A stretch of DNA of 64,000 nt. Source: Planctomycetales bacterium (lineage in GTDB: Bacteria; Planctomycetota; Planctomycetia; Planctomycetales; Planctomycetaceae). The stretch is taken from positions 1-64,000 of the forward strand of contig JANQPT010000041.1 in NCBI GenBank assembly GCA_028285345.1. Direction: 5' to 3'. Shown here piece after piece: positions 7,950 through 16,610 of the stretch. The stretch's first letter is position 1. Each line of letters opens with the position of its first letter. The notes under the pieces are model-generated. The model saw only the letters and a program-made list of their open reading frames with translations. It ran no database searches and was not told the origin of the DNA. The position numbers and the translations under genes were made by a program.

Positions 7950-7965
7950 CACATTAACAACCGTC

Positions 7966-7987
7966 AACCCCCGGCTCCGCCGGCGGT
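7966..7987. repeat. CCCCCGGCTCCGCCGG hairpin, copy A
   Basis: A short GC-rich dyad (ACCCCCGGC/GCCGGCGGT with a TCC loop) lies 17 nt after an SDR stop codon. Similar hairpins follow the genes ending at 11151 and 26181. There is no T-run here, so it is better described as a dispersed palindrome than as an intrinsic terminator. Confidence 0.5.
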
Positions 7988-8025
7988 CCACATGATCAAC
8001 AGTCACCGCATCCCAGAGCGAACGA

Positions 8026-8853
8026 ATGCCCGACGATTCAAAGTATCAATTGATGAACACGACGGCCGTCGTCACCGGATCCGCACAAGGACTCGGTCTG
8101 GGGACCGCCGCTGAATTGGCCCGTTTGGGAGCGCACGTGATCCTGGCCGATTTGCAGGACGAGAAAGCTCAATCCGCCGCTGAAGAATTGCGTGGGCAGA
8201 AACTCTCCGTCGACGCCGTTGCGGTCGACATCACCGACAGCGGCGCCGTGGATGCGTTCTTCAATCGCATCGCCGCTGAGCGCGGCACGTTGGACATTCT
8301 TGTCAATAACGCCGGTTTGGGTCAGGACGTCTGTCCGATTGTGGAACTGAGCGACGAGCATTGGAATCAGGTGCTGAACGTAACGCTGACCGGCACATTT
8401 CATTGCTGCCGTGCCGCGGGACGGATTATGGAGCGGCAGGAGTCGGGCACGATCGTCAACGTGGCGTCGATCAACGGTCAAAACCCGGCGGCGCTGGTCG
8501 CCGCGTATAACGTCGCCAAAGCGGGCGTGATCAGCTTAACGCGAACGCTGGCGATGGAACTGGCCGCCTACGGGGTGCGCGTCAACGCCGTCAGCCCCGG
8601 GCCGGTGTACACCGATTTCAACAAACGGGTGATGGCCCAACGCTGCGAGTCGCTAGGGATCGGCGAATCGGAGATGATCGACCGCGTGCGGCAAGCGGTT
8701 CCGCTGGGCCGTTGGGGCGAACCGGAAGACATCGCACAAGGCATTGCGTTTCTCTGCAGCCCGGCAGCGGGCTGGATCACCGGCGAAGTGCTGACCGTCA
8801 GCGGCGGGCTGAGCGGCGTGTCGGCCGCGCCGCCGAAGCGCGCGAAGAAATAG
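8026..8853 (+). CDS. Short-chain dehydrogenase/reductase (SDR)
   Basis: This 275-residue classical SDR has TGSAQGLGLG (17-26), a DLQDE acidic patch after strand 2 that suggests NAD preference, NNAG (94-97), Ser148, Tyr161 and Lys165. The C-terminal ITGEVLTVSGG block is typical. It is 77 nt from the preceding SDR and on the same strand. The paralogue at 7188 is only distantly similar, so the two probably take different steps. The tail ends in a basic KRAKK peptide. Confidence 0.9.
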   Translation: MPDDSKYQLMNTTAVVTGSAQGLGLGTAAELARLGAHVILADLQDEKAQSAAEELRGQKLSVDAVAVDITDSGAVDAFFNRIAAERGTLDILVNNAGLGQDVCPIVELSDEHWNQVLNVTLTGTFHCCRAAGRIMERQESGTIVNVASINGQNPAALVAAYNVAKAGVISLTRTLAMELAAYGVRVNAVSPGPVYTDFNKRVMAQRCESLGIGESEMIDRVRQAVPLGRWGEPEDIAQGIAFLCSPAAGWITGEVLTVSGGLSGVSAAPPKRAKK

Positions 8854-8895
8854 GCCAATCGTCCGTCGTTCAATGTCAACTAATGGAGTTGACGA

Positions 8896-9375
8896 GTGCA
8901 CCGAGCATTGACAGCCGACGAACAGGTGCGGATGACGTCAATCTTAGACCGCTATGCGGAGGCCGTCGCTGCGATTCCGAACATGCAAATCGACGCTGTC
9001 GAAGGTTGCATTAGCGGCGATCGGACCAGCTTGGAAACCGCGTGCTACTTGCTTTACGAAGGAATTGACGAAGCTATCGGCGAAGGTCTGTTGAGCGAAG
9101 CGTTGCCGTTGTTGGTGTTGAAATGCCTTGCGAGCGAATTCGGCACCTCTGTGCAATCCGCTCAGGTTGGCAATCGCTGGGAATACGCAGTCTTTGTCGC
9201 TGATCTCGGTGCTGCGGTCACGACCTCAGCACTCTCCTCAGGTCACTACGTTCGAGAGTGGGACTACGACGAAACGCCGACGGCGTATGAATTGGCACTT
9301 GATTCCTTTGAAGTAATCCTCGAACAGGCAATGCGGAAGAGGATCTTCGGCGGGAATGATCGACGCCAATCGTAA
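8896..9375 (+). CDS. Hypothetical protein
   Basis: GTG 8896 opens a frame of 159 residues with no signal peptide or membrane helix. The predicted protein is helical and acidic, with the pattern of a small soluble cytoplasmic protein (MQIDAVEGCISGDRTSLETA; WEYAVFVADLGAA). No family is recognised. It follows the second SDR by 42 nt. Confidence 0.5.
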   Translation: MHRALTADEQVRMTSILDRYAEAVAAIPNMQIDAVEGCISGDRTSLETACYLLYEGIDEAIGEGLLSEALPLLVLKCLASEFGTSVQSAQVGNRWEYAVFVADLGAAVTTSALSSGHYVREWDYDETPTAYELALDSFEVILEQAMRKRIFGGNDRRQS

Positions 9376-9416
9376 TCAATTGAGCTGCGCTGCAACGACA
9401 ATCTTGAATTGTGTGC

Positions 9417-10295
9417 CTAAAGGACATCAAGCTGTTCGTCGACCGGCTTACGATTCATCACCCGAAAGAGATGAACGATGAACAGCGCACAAAACGTCAG
9501 CCCTGAGACCACCGACAGAACCAAAATCACGGCATTGGGCCAGAGCTTAGCAGGAGGCCAGTACGCCAACGCTGTCACCGTTAACACTATCCCACTGAAG
9601 AAGTTGAAGTAGTAATTCACACATTCGTACGCTCGTCCGCATCTTGGCAAGCCTGTGAGCATCGAGACCAGATAGCCCAGCACACTCAACACAAAGAACG
9701 TTGGAAACAGTCGCGAGACCGCAAAGTAGGCCACGCTTCTCGGCTCTAGAAACTGCAAGACCGCCGGAAGATCTTTGCCCAGCATTATGTAAACCGGACA
9801 ACTAATTGCCGTGAAGGCAAAAATATGCCAAGCAATTCGCGACCATTCAAACCACCAAATCGGACGGGCTATTCCGAGGACCAAATACCGTGAAAGATTT
9901 CGCAGAGACCTGAGTATCACGTTTGACGACGCAGTCCCACAGACGATGAACCAGCTGATCCAGGATGTAATGGCAAACCATTTCGGAAAGACCCCGGCCG
10001 CACATATGCCGACCGCGACATTCGAAAAGAATATTACTGCAAACGCGCGAAACAGGAATATTGGGACCTTCCAACTCGCAACTTGGTTGATGTTGCTCGC
10101 ATACCTCCACCAAAACTGAATCGTCAAAGTCGAGGCGAGGACCCGCAAGATGTCCACAAGCCTTGTCGACCACCTATGTTCCGAACCGCGTTCTGATGGA
10201 GACAGATGATCGTGCATTGATGATTCCAAGTGTCGACTCAAGCACCTTTCGACATATTCAATAGCATATACGCGAATGGGTACCATCGTCGACAA
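9417..10295 (-). CDS. Hypothetical multi-pass membrane protein
   Basis: The 292-residue product has about seven hydrophobic helices, starting near residue 50 and ending with VILVLSVVSGLTFCALFIVHL near the C-terminus, and is rich in Trp and Phe. ATG 10295 or the internal ATG 10217 (MHDHLSPSERG) may be the start; the first 25 residues are not clearly coding. No transporter or enzyme motif is visible. It is alone on the minus strand among plus-strand genes. Confidence 0.6.
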   Translation of the reverse strand: MSTMVPIRVYAIEYVERCLSRHLESSMHDHLSPSERGSEHRWSTRLVDILRVLASTLTIQFWWRYASNINQVASWKVPIFLFRAFAVIFFSNVAVGICAAGVFPKWFAITSWISWFIVCGTASSNVILRSLRNLSRYLVLGIARPIWWFEWSRIAWHIFAFTAISCPVYIMLGKDLPAVLQFLEPRSVAYFAVSRLFPTFFVLSVLGYLVSMLTGLPRCGRAYECVNYYFNFFSGIVLTVTALAYWPPAKLWPNAVILVLSVVSGLTFCALFIVHLFRVMNRKPVDEQLDVL

Positions 10296-10437
10296 GAGAT
10301 CCGTCGACTACCAATCGCGGCATGTCGATCGGATGTCCGACCACCTCAGAACAGATTCCGTCAGTGGGTTTGACGCAACGTCGCTCGATCTACGATGATT
10401 CTGTTGTCGTTCGACGCGCGGAGCGACAAAGGCACAT

Positions 10438-11151
10438 ATGTCAGCCTCAGCCGCAACGCGACGATATCCCCAAACCCACAACATGATCGAAATCCGCGAC
10501 ATCCAGAAAAACTATCGCGCCGGCGAGACCGTCGTGCATGCCTTACGGGGGATTACGTGTGAGATTCCCGCAGGGGCGTTCACGTTCATCGTGGGGCCGT
10601 CGGGAAGCGGGAAGAGTACGTTGCTGTACCTGTTGGGCGCGCTGGATGAACCGGCGGCGGGCGATATTCGCGTCAATGACCGCTCACTGGGGCAGCTCAG
10701 CCCGCGCGAGCGGAACGCCTACCGGCGGGACGACGTCGGGTTCATCTTTCAGAATTTCAATCTGCTCAACAATCTGGACGCCGTCGAAAACGTACTCGTC
10801 CCGTACCTGCCAGGCGGAGTCACTCCGCAGCGTCGGGCCGAAGCGGTGTCACTACTAAAACGTGTCGGATTGGGACACCGGCTGCAGCACCGCCCATCAC
10901 AGCTCTCCGGTGGTGAACAACAGCGTGTCGCCATCGCCCGCGCGCTGTTGAAAGCGCCGCTGCTGGTATTGGCCGATGAGCCGACGGGAGAACTGGACAG
11001 CGATAGTGGAGCGGAAGTCTATCGCTACCTGCGCGAACTTTGTCGAGAACGCAAGTCAACCATCGTAGTCGTCACGCACGACCGCAGCTTCATCGGACCG
11101 GAGGACGTGGTGCTCACCATCCGAGACGGCCAACTCGACGCGGCCGACTGA
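10438..11151 (+). CDS. ABC transporter ATP-binding protein (LolD/MacB type)
   Basis: This ATPase of 237 residues has Walker A GPSGSGKS (53-60), Q-loop FQN (104-106), signature LSGGEQQR (156-163), Walker B VLADEP (177-182) and an H-loop VVVTHD. The sequence is of the LolD/MacB/FtsE group that powers FtsX-like permeases in lipoprotein or peptide export. No permease is adjacent, so it is an orphan here. ATG 10438 has AAAGG five bases upstream; ATG 10483 (MIEIRDIQ) would give the usual family N-terminus and is an equally good start. Confidence 0.85.
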   Translation: MSASAATRRYPQTHNMIEIRDIQKNYRAGETVVHALRGITCEIPAGAFTFIVGPSGSGKSTLLYLLGALDEPAAGDIRVNDRSLGQLSPRERNAYRRDDVGFIFQNFNLLNNLDAVENVLVPYLPGGVTPQRRAEAVSLLKRVGLGHRLQHRPSQLSGGEQQRVAIARALLKAPLLVLADEPTGELDSDSGAEVYRYLRELCRERKSTIVVVTHDRSFIGPEDVVLTIRDGQLDAAD

Positions 11152-11186
11152 AATCTTCCCGCCCGCTTGCGCTACGGCACCCCTCA

Positions 11187-11207
11187 GCCCCCGGCTCCGC
11201 CGGGGTT
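11187..11207. repeat. CCCCCGGCTCCGCCGGGG hairpin, copy B
   Basis: A GC-rich dyad (CCCCGGC/GCCGGGG around TCC) sits 35 nt after the ABC ATPase stop codon. It matches the dyads at 7966-7987 and 26208-26230. Confidence 0.5.
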
Positions 11208-11271
11208 TCCATCGTGGGCAATTTCAATCCCGCAAAACTCATGTCTTGCGGATTCAAATGACAGCCAACGC

Positions 11272-11667
11272 TTAATAAACCGAGCGATAGTACCCGCGCG
11301 GGTATCCGTAGTAGTTAAAGTTCCACCGCTGCCACAGGTAATCGGGCCGGTTGAAACTCGGATACTTTGACGCCCGCGACGATTGGCTGCGAATGATGGT
11401 CGTCGGCCGCAGTTCGTTGAACAGCAATTCCATGGCCGAATCATGCCGGTAGGAAGGATTGGCATCGTACTCGGTGCGGTTGAAAGGAATCGCATTGTAC
11501 GCCTGCTCGTAAGTCAGCCCGTTCTTTTCAAAGACCGGCCCCTTGTCGGGCGTGTGATTGCGGATCGTCATTTCCCAATTGGCGTCATCCTGTGCTTGCA
11601 GGCCTGCCGGAAGCACCAACAAAACCGCCAAGCCGGCCAGGAGTAGATGTAACTGTTTTTGTCTCAT
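11272..11667 (-). CDS. Small secreted protein of unknown function
   Basis: ATG 11667 gives 131 residues with a signal peptide (hydrophobic LLLAGLAVLLVLPAGLQAQ, probable cleavage after AQA/LQA-type site near residue 26). The mature part is rich in Tyr, Asn, Arg and Pro and ends in aromatic repeats (YYGYPRGYYRSVY). Upstream in-frame GTG at 11703 is less likely because it lengthens the signal peptide n-region. No family recognised; such aromatic tails are common in planctomycete exported proteins. Confidence 0.65.
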   Translation of the reverse strand: MRQKQLHLLLAGLAVLLVLPAGLQAQDDANWEMTIRNHTPDKGPVFEKNGLTYEQAYNAIPFNRTEYDANPSYRHDSAMELLFNELRPTTIIRSQSSRASKYPSFNRPDYLWQRWNFNYYGYPRGYYRSVY

Positions 11668-11928
11668 GATGTTGCAACCTCTGCCGCAGCTGAATTCGCT
11701 CAAGACTTGAGCCCTGATGACTGGCCCCCAACGGCCCGCAGGAAAACGCGCACGATTTGCATCTTCCGCACAATACCCATATTAACAAGAGCGAGCGACC
11801 GATGGCAATGGGGAAATCGGTGGGTCGCGCGATTCCCCCGTCCCCGCTTGCACCCGTGCAATCGGCGGAAAATAATCAGCAACCTAGCTTCATTTCGTTG
11901 CACGATTCACACACGAAGGCCAACCACC

Positions 11929-13014
11929 ATGTCGCAAGTCGGAGTCGCCCTGATTGGGTCGCAGTTTATTACCAGTATTCACCACGAGTCGCTGCTGCGC
12001 GTCGCTGATGCCGACGTCCGGGCGGTCGCCTCTAAGACCGAAGCGCACGTTCGCAAATTCGCCGAAGAGCACGGCATCCCCAACTGGTCGACCGACTACC
12101 GCGAGGTTTTGAAGCGGGACGATATCGACATGATTGTGGTGGGCGTTCCCAACAATCTGCACTGTGAACTGACCTGCGCCGCGGCGGAAGCGGGCAAGCA
12201 TGTGGTCCTTGAAAAACCGATGGCGACTAACCTTGCGGAATGCGACCAGATGATTGCCGCCTGCGAAAAAGCGGGCGTGAAATTGATGTACGCCGAAGAA
12301 CTTTGCTTCACCCCCAAATATGTGCGGCTCAAGCAATTGGTCGACGAGGGCGCGCTGGGCGACGTGTTTCTGATTAAGCAATCGGAAAAGCACGACGGCC
12401 CGCACGCTCCTTGGTTCTGGGACGTCGAACAGAGCGGCGGGGGCGTGATGCTCGACATGGGCTGCCACGGCATCGAATTCGCCCGTTGGATCCTCGGCCG
12501 CCCGGCGATCAAGAGCGTCTACTGCGACTTGAAGTTGAACATGCACGCCGACAAAACTCGCGGCGACGACACCAGCATTCTAATCATCGATTTCGAAGGG
12601 GGCGCGACCGCCTATATTGAAGAATCTTGGGCCAAGTTGGGGGGCATGGACGACACCGCCGAAGTCCACGGCACCGGCGGCGTGGCCTATGCCGATCTGC
12701 TCAAGGGCAACTCGATCCACACTTACTCCCGTGACGGCTACGGCTACGCGGTCGAGAAAGCGGGCGATACGAAGGGGTGGAGTTTCACGATCTACGAAGA
12801 GGCGTGGAACTACGGCTTCCCGCAAGAGTTGGAGCACTTCGTAAAGTGCGTCAAGGAAGACCTCCAGCCGGAAGTCACCGGCCACGACGGCCGGGCGGTG
12901 CTGGAAGCGATCTTCGCCGCCTACCAAAGCGCTGGCGAGGGCCGGCGGATCGACCTGCCGTTTGCAACGGACGCGAAGACGCCGTTTGAATTGTGGGGCG
13001 GAACAGAACCGTAG
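11929..13014 (+). CDS. Gfo/Idh/MocA family NAD(P)-dependent oxidoreductase
   Basis: The 361-residue protein has a Rossmann N-terminus (VALIGSQFI in place of the usual GxGxxG, an unusual variant), EKP at 95-97 and the catalytic-region block MLDMGCHGIEF with Asp176 and His180. Such enzymes act on sugars, inositols or amino sugars with a nicotinamide cofactor. The open frame extends far upstream of ATG 11929, but that part does not look like protein and the Rossmann strand begins right after this ATG. The stop codon lies inside a dispersed 76-nt repeat. Confidence 0.85.
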   Translation: MSQVGVALIGSQFITSIHHESLLRVADADVRAVASKTEAHVRKFAEEHGIPNWSTDYREVLKRDDIDMIVVGVPNNLHCELTCAAAEAGKHVVLEKPMATNLAECDQMIAACEKAGVKLMYAEELCFTPKYVRLKQLVDEGALGDVFLIKQSEKHDGPHAPWFWDVEQSGGGVMLDMGCHGIEFARWILGRPAIKSVYCDLKLNMHADKTRGDDTSILIIDFEGGATAYIEESWAKLGGMDDTAEVHGTGGVAYADLLKGNSIHTYSRDGYGYAVEKAGDTKGWSFTIYEEAWNYGFPQELEHFVKCVKEDLQPEVTGHDGRAVLEAIFAAYQSAGEGRRIDLPFATDAKTPFELWGGTEP

Positions 13015-13086
13015 GTCCGGCTCCCGCCGGACGTGTACCATGTGCGACGTTTCAGTTTGTCGGCGGCAGGCGGGAGCCTGCCCTAC
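13011..13086. repeat. 76-nt imperfect-palindrome element, copy 1
   Basis: The unit starts GTAGG, contains GGCTCCCGCCGGACGT, a central CGACGTTTCA stretch and ends GGCAGGCGGGAGCCTGCCC. Its ends are complementary (GGCTCCCGCC with GGCGGGAGCC). A second full-length relative is at 39459-39534 and a partial one at 13641-13690. It resembles a small non-autonomous repeat of the MITE or REP kind. Confidence 0.6.
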
Positions 13087-13121
13087 TCGCTACAAGAGTT
13101 TAGTACAACATCCGATTTTTC

Positions 13122-13628
13122 ATGCCATCGATCCTACCGTACGACATCGGATGCGAGCCATCACCTTCAGTTCCCGCAGAAACGTTGGTTGCTGACGGCT
13201 GGAAGACGTTTCTCATATTCTTCGCCGTGTCTAAAACCGTCAATGTGGCGGGCAAACTCGATGATTTGGGAGTAGCGATCCTCCGCTGTGATGCATGGAC
13301 GTCACGCTTCGGTTACCCAAACGATGAAGGTCTCCCGGAACATCCTCTCTACAATCTCGGGTTGAATGAAATGGATTCCTCTGTCCTGGAAATCGTTGAC
13401 TCAACTTGGGTGGAGGAAGTCCGTGTACAAACCAGGGCTTCAGCGAAGCGTATCTGGCGTGATTGCTATGATGATTCGGAATCGAACTCACCCAACCTTC
13501 GACACTTTATGATCCTACTCAAGGAAGCGACTTTTGAGTGCGTTGCCGAATCCATGACAGTTGAGCGATATGCTGGAACTTTCGACGAAGCATTCAGATA
13601 CGTTTCTCGGAGGGTATCGGAAGATTAG
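13122..13628 (+). CDS. Hypothetical protein
   Basis: ATG 13122 opens a 168-residue frame of a soluble protein with no motif I recognise. It sits between two copies of the GGCTCCCGCCGGACGT element (13011 and 13641). Residues 20-45 form a strand-helix pattern (GWKTFLIFFAVSKTVNVAGK) and the C-terminal half is helical. Its codon use is more AT-tolerant than that of the dehydrogenase upstream. Confidence 0.5.
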   Translation: MPSILPYDIGCEPSPSVPAETLVADGWKTFLIFFAVSKTVNVAGKLDDLGVAILRCDAWTSRFGYPNDEGLPEHPLYNLGLNEMDSSVLEIVDSTWVEEVRVQTRASAKRIWRDCYDDSESNSPNLRHFMILLKEATFECVAESMTVERYAGTFDEAFRYVSRRVSED

Positions 13629-13640
13629 GGCTGCAGTAAC

Positions 13641-13690
13641 GTAGTTTAGGCTCCCGCCGGACGTCTATAATTAGGGACGTTCAATTTGGT
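13641..13690. repeat. Partial copy of the 76-nt palindromic element
   Basis: GTAGTTTAGGCTCCCGCCGG, ACGTCTATAA and a GGGACGTTCAATTTGG segment match the left two thirds of the element at 13011-13086. The right arm with GGCGGGAGCC is missing. It lies between two unknown genes. Confidence 0.5.
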
Positions 13691-13732
13691 TCAAGAGTGA
13701 AGACGAGGAAGTTCGCCGATGAGGAGGACTCA

Positions 13733-14170
13733 ATGGCAGCCAAAATGTCGCTTCCTAGATTCCGCAGGATTCTTGCGGAATTCCTGTACATGATGGAGAC
13801 ATACGAATTTCCTCCAACGATTTATACGGCGGATGACCATCGCATCATTACCAATGAATTGAAAAAGTATCGACGCTGGTGTGGCATCATAGATGCCATG
13901 ACGGATGTTGAGCGGGAGAATCCAACGATGCTATCCTGCAATTCTAGAAACAAGCGGATTGCACGTGGTTCGGGTTGCTCAAACGGGGAGGTGCAGACAT
14001 TCTTGGCGATGTTCGAATCTGAATCGGCCAAGCTTATGATTTACCCCGTTGCGTCGAGTACCGGCATCGAGTTTGATCGGTCACTTTGTCAGAGGACTCA
14101 CAACAAGATGGTGGCGGGTGTTTGTCCGTGGTGCGGTCAGGAAATCCTCACTAAGAAACAATTCCGCTGA
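13733..14170 (+). CDS. Stand-alone SRP54/Ffh M-domain-like protein with C-terminal CxxC
   Basis: ATG 13733 is preceded by GAGGAG six bases upstream and gives 145 residues; GTG 13697 is less likely. Residues 52-95 closely follow the RNA-binding core of the Ffh/SRP54 M domain: IIDAMTDVEREN, then SRNKRIARGSG (71-81) and a helix EVQTFLAMFES. In Ffh this helix-turn-helix binds the SRP RNA. The NG GTPase domain is absent, the finger-loop region is short (residues 10-50), and a CPWCGQEI motif near the end suggests a metal site with Cys119 or His123. I infer an SRP-RNA-binding or SRP-derived accessory protein; its role is unknown. Confidence 0.6.
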   Translation: MAAKMSLPRFRRILAEFLYMMETYEFPPTIYTADDHRIITNELKKYRRWCGIIDAMTDVERENPTMLSCNSRNKRIARGSGCSNGEVQTFLAMFESESAKLMIYPVASSTGIEFDRSLCQRTHNKMVAGVCPWCGQEILTKKQFR

Positions 14171-14325
14171 GCGGTCAATACCGAGAAGCATCCTTGAGGA
14201 AGCCCCTCGACGAATGGGCACGCTCGCTGCGAGCCGGCAATCGGCATCGTCACCCGCCTGCAGGAGTGAGACCATGGCACGCTGTGTAAACACTTGAATC
14301 GGGGAATTCCCAAAGCAACTTCAAA

Positions 14326-14904
14326 ATGTCCATCGAAAAAACCATCATCGGAGTTGACCTCGACGGCGTCTGTGCCGATTTTTACAGGCGGTTGCGGGAG
14401 ATTGCCGCTGAGTGGCTGGAGCGGGAGATTGACGAGTTGCCGACCGATTTCTCCTACGGGCTGCAGGAGTGGGGCATCGCTGACTCCGAGCAGTACAACA
14501 GCCTGCACCGCTTCGCCGTGACGCAGCGAGGGCTGTTTGAGACCTGCCCGATGATTTCCGGGGCGCGAAAGTACCTCCGCCGGCTCTCCGACGAAGGGGC
14601 CCGGATTCGCATCATCACGCACCGGCTGTTCATCCACTACTTCCACCATGCCTCCGTCAGCCAGACAATCGACTGGCTCGACCAAAACGGGATCCCCTAT
14701 TGGGATCTCTGCTTCATGAAAGACAAGGAGCAGGTCGGCGCGGACATTTACATCGAAGACAGCCCGCACAACATCGAAAAACTCCGCAGCGAGGGCCTGC
14801 ACACCATTTGCTTCGCCAACAGCACCAACACCCACATCGCGCCGCCGCGGGCAACGACGTGGGAGGAGGTCTACCGGCTGGTGCACGAGACGCTTGGCGG
14901 GTGA
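14326..14904 (+). CDS. 5'(3')-deoxyribonucleotidase-like HAD phosphatase
   Basis: This 192-residue protein resembles the NT5C (5' nucleotidase, deoxy C type) branch of the HAD superfamily. The HAD motif I is [11 protein letters not shown] with nucleophile Asp11 and Asp13, a motif II Thr lies in IRIITHR, and IYIEDSPHN is the acidic motif. A substrate Lys/Asp block KDKEQVGAD is also family-like. It probably removes phosphate from nucleotides or related phosphoesters. It lies alone between unknown genes. ATG 14326 fits the family start. Confidence 0.75.
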   Translation: MSIEKTIIGVDLDGVCADFYRRLREIAAEWLEREIDELPTDFSYGLQEWGIADSEQYNSLHRFAVTQRGLFETCPMISGARKYLRRLSDEGARIRIITHRLFIHYFHHASVSQTIDWLDQNGIPYWDLCFMKDKEQVGADIYIEDSPHNIEKLRSEGLHTICFANSTNTHIAPPRATTWEEVYRLVHETLGG

Positions 14905-14954
14905 TCTCGACATCAGGCGATTCGACAGTGAAATATCTCGTTGAAGGAGGAAGC

Positions 14955-15125
14955 ATGGCTGAAGGCAGGAGCCACCCGCTGATTGCTAGCCAGGAAAGTA
15001 GCGACAACGAGGGAGAATCATTCGATGCAAATTCTCTGAGTGGAGTGTCCCAAACGGAGGCCGTTAGACATGCTCCCCAAATGCCCATACTTTGGGCCGA
15101 CATCGGACGACAGCGAGTCGATTGA
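14955..15125 (+). CDS. Possible 57-residue leader peptide
   Basis: ATG 14955 follows a strong ribosome-binding sequence (GGAGGAAGC) and opens 56 codons, overlapping the next gene start by 56 nt. The product is polar, with no motif. It could be a translated leader coupled to the gene at 15070, or chance. Only the strong binding site supports it. Confidence 0.2.
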   Translation: MAEGRSHPLIASQESSDNEGESFDANSLSGVSQTEAVRHAPQMPILWADIGRQRVD

Positions 15126-15750
15126 GGCATTTGAACTTCCAGCGGACTACGACACAGATCCGTTCCGTTATGTGCCTGAGGCAATCACGCTTTCGGATGC
15201 TGAACTAAAACTTGCAGACCAGTATGAAAATGAGGACTTTTCGGGCGGGTATCTGGCGTCGCAGATTGCGCACTTTCGCCGTCCAAGGCCGAAGCAAAAG
15301 CACGAAAGCCGCCGCGCTAAATTCAGGGACCTTCGCAAAAACGTCGAAAGGGAAGGGCTCGTGTTTCCTTCAGCGTTCGTCGAATTAGTCGAGTCCGACG
15401 ATTACCACGATCGATTGCGGCACAATACCATCTGGCTGACGCTTCCTGATGAGATCGTTCCATTACCTGCCGATCCTTCGCGAAAGCTGTTTCTGATTGC
15501 GTACGAATGCCAAGGCTGTGACTACTGGCATCTGCTCCTGGCACCGGACGGCACGCACGCCATTGCATATTGTGCTGAGCCGCTTGGTCGAAGAAACATG
15601 TATCCGGGTGGCTTCAAACTCGATCCAGCCACTGTTGATGTGTATCAGTGCGCTGACTCATTTTGTGAGTGGATTGTGGCGTACTTTGTGGATTGCGAGC
15701 GCGGCGACCGCCACTATGAAGAAATGCTCGAAAGGTACCCCGGCATGTAG
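15070..15750 (+). CDS. Hypothetical protein, possibly SUKH/SMI1-like
   Basis: ATG 15070 has GGAGG ten bases upstream and gives 226 residues; an in-frame GTG at 15040 is less likely. The central block FPSAFVELVESDDYHDRLRH followed by TIWLTLPDEIVPLP and YWHLLLAPDGTHAI recalls the pattern of SUKH (SMI1/KNR4) domains, which often act as immunity proteins against toxins. The match is weak and there is no toxin gene nearby. Cytoplasmic, no signal or membrane helix. Confidence 0.5.
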   Translation: MLPKCPYFGPTSDDSESIEAFELPADYDTDPFRYVPEAITLSDAELKLADQYENEDFSGGYLASQIAHFRRPRPKQKHESRRAKFRDLRKNVEREGLVFPSAFVELVESDDYHDRLRHNTIWLTLPDEIVPLPADPSRKLFLIAYECQGCDYWHLLLAPDGTHAIAYCAEPLGRRNMYPGGFKLDPATVDVYQCADSFCEWIVAYFVDCERGDRHYEEMLERYPGM

Positions 15751-15845
15751 AGACGACCGGTATCATGTCGGCAGCGCGACACCGGTCAAACGCTGCCCCG
15801 CCGCCAGACCGATCTTCACAGCTGCGGGCACTCTGCCCCGAAATT

Positions 15846-16406
15846 CTACCGCGACGACTTCTCCGTGCTCACCAACGGACCGTCGATCGGCACGGTGTAG
15901 GAGAGAGCGCCGATCGCTTTGCCTTTCGGAACGTCCTCGTAATTGGCGTGGCACATCACGCATTTTGCGAACACCACCGGAATCGGCGTCGCCACCCGCA
16001 GATGTTTCGTTCCGCGGCGGACTTCCACCTCTTCAACCCAAGTTTCGCCGCCGGCCAGTTTTTTGATGGCCATTTTTTCAAATTTGTCCTCGGCGACGTT
16101 TTCGTCGTTGTACGGTTCGCCGGTGGCATCCAGCAGGCGGACCTTGTGCCAGCCGTTTTTCTCCACCGCTTCGAAGAGTTTCTTAAACGCGGTGCCGGCA
16201 GGAATGGTGTCTTTGTCGTTCACGTAATGCTCAGTGATCGTGACGATGCCCCCTTTGTAGAGGTCGTCCAACATCCGCACTTCGCGGCGCGTATGGTCCA
16301 GCAGGCTGTCGTTTTTCGACCTTGTTTTTCCCGAATCCGCCGCGAACGAGACCAATCCAATCCCAGCGACCACAGCCACTACCGCAACGAGGGTTGTTTT
16401 GTGCAT
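15846..16406 (-). CDS. Exported Tll0287-like (DUF3365) haem-binding protein
   Basis: The 186-residue product has a signal peptide (VAVVAVVAGIGLVSFAADS) and one CxxCH site, CVMCH at 149-153, inside a PAS-like Tll0287 (DUF3365) fold. Such proteins bind a c-type haem in the periplasm and are thought to sense or transfer electrons. It is divergently transcribed from an Rrf2 regulator 204 nt away, suggesting that the regulator controls it in response to redox state or nitric oxide. Two 10-nt direct repeats lie right before its start. Confidence 0.75.
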   Translation of the reverse strand: MHKTTLVAVVAVVAGIGLVSFAADSGKTRSKNDSLLDHTRREVRMLDDLYKGGIVTITEHYVNDKDTIPAGTAFKKLFEAVEKNGWHKVRLLDATGEPYNDENVAEDKFEKMAIKKLAGGETWVEEVEVRRGTKHLRVATPIPVVFAKCVMCHANYEDVPKGKAIGALSYTVPIDGPLVSTEKSSR

Positions 16407-16438
16407 TACGAGTGTTCCTGCTTAGAAATACGAGTGTT
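16407..16438 (-). promoter_or_regulatory. Direct 10-nt repeat before the haem-protein start
   Basis: TACGAGTGTT occurs at 16407-16416 and 16429-16438, 22 nt apart start to start, or about two helical turns. The first copy touches the start codon of the minus-strand haem protein. It could be an operator for the divergent Rrf2 regulator or a duplicated leader segment. Confidence 0.35.
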
Positions 16439-16610
16439 GGGGGGATTCCTGGCAACCGGTGCGACCTGCAATACCGCCAAATCGGATACCAGAGTCGATT
16501 ATCGAAATCTAGCCCGTAGAACCCGGTCTGTCAATCTTCGATTTACGCCCTTCGCAAAGATATCGTAGACTGGCAGTGAACCACGATCCTCAACTCCATT
16601 CGAAAAGCCG

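Noticed and set aside
11659-11928. 90-residue N-terminal extension of the Gfo/Idh/MocA enzyme
   Set aside because: It overlaps the signal-peptide gene on the other strand, looks unlike protein and precedes the Rossmann start; ATG 11929 is better.
14955-15125. Strong ribosome-binding site before a 57-codon frame as a definite small gene
   Set aside because: The frame has no motif, is polar, and overlaps the start of a larger gene; kept only as a low-confidence entry.
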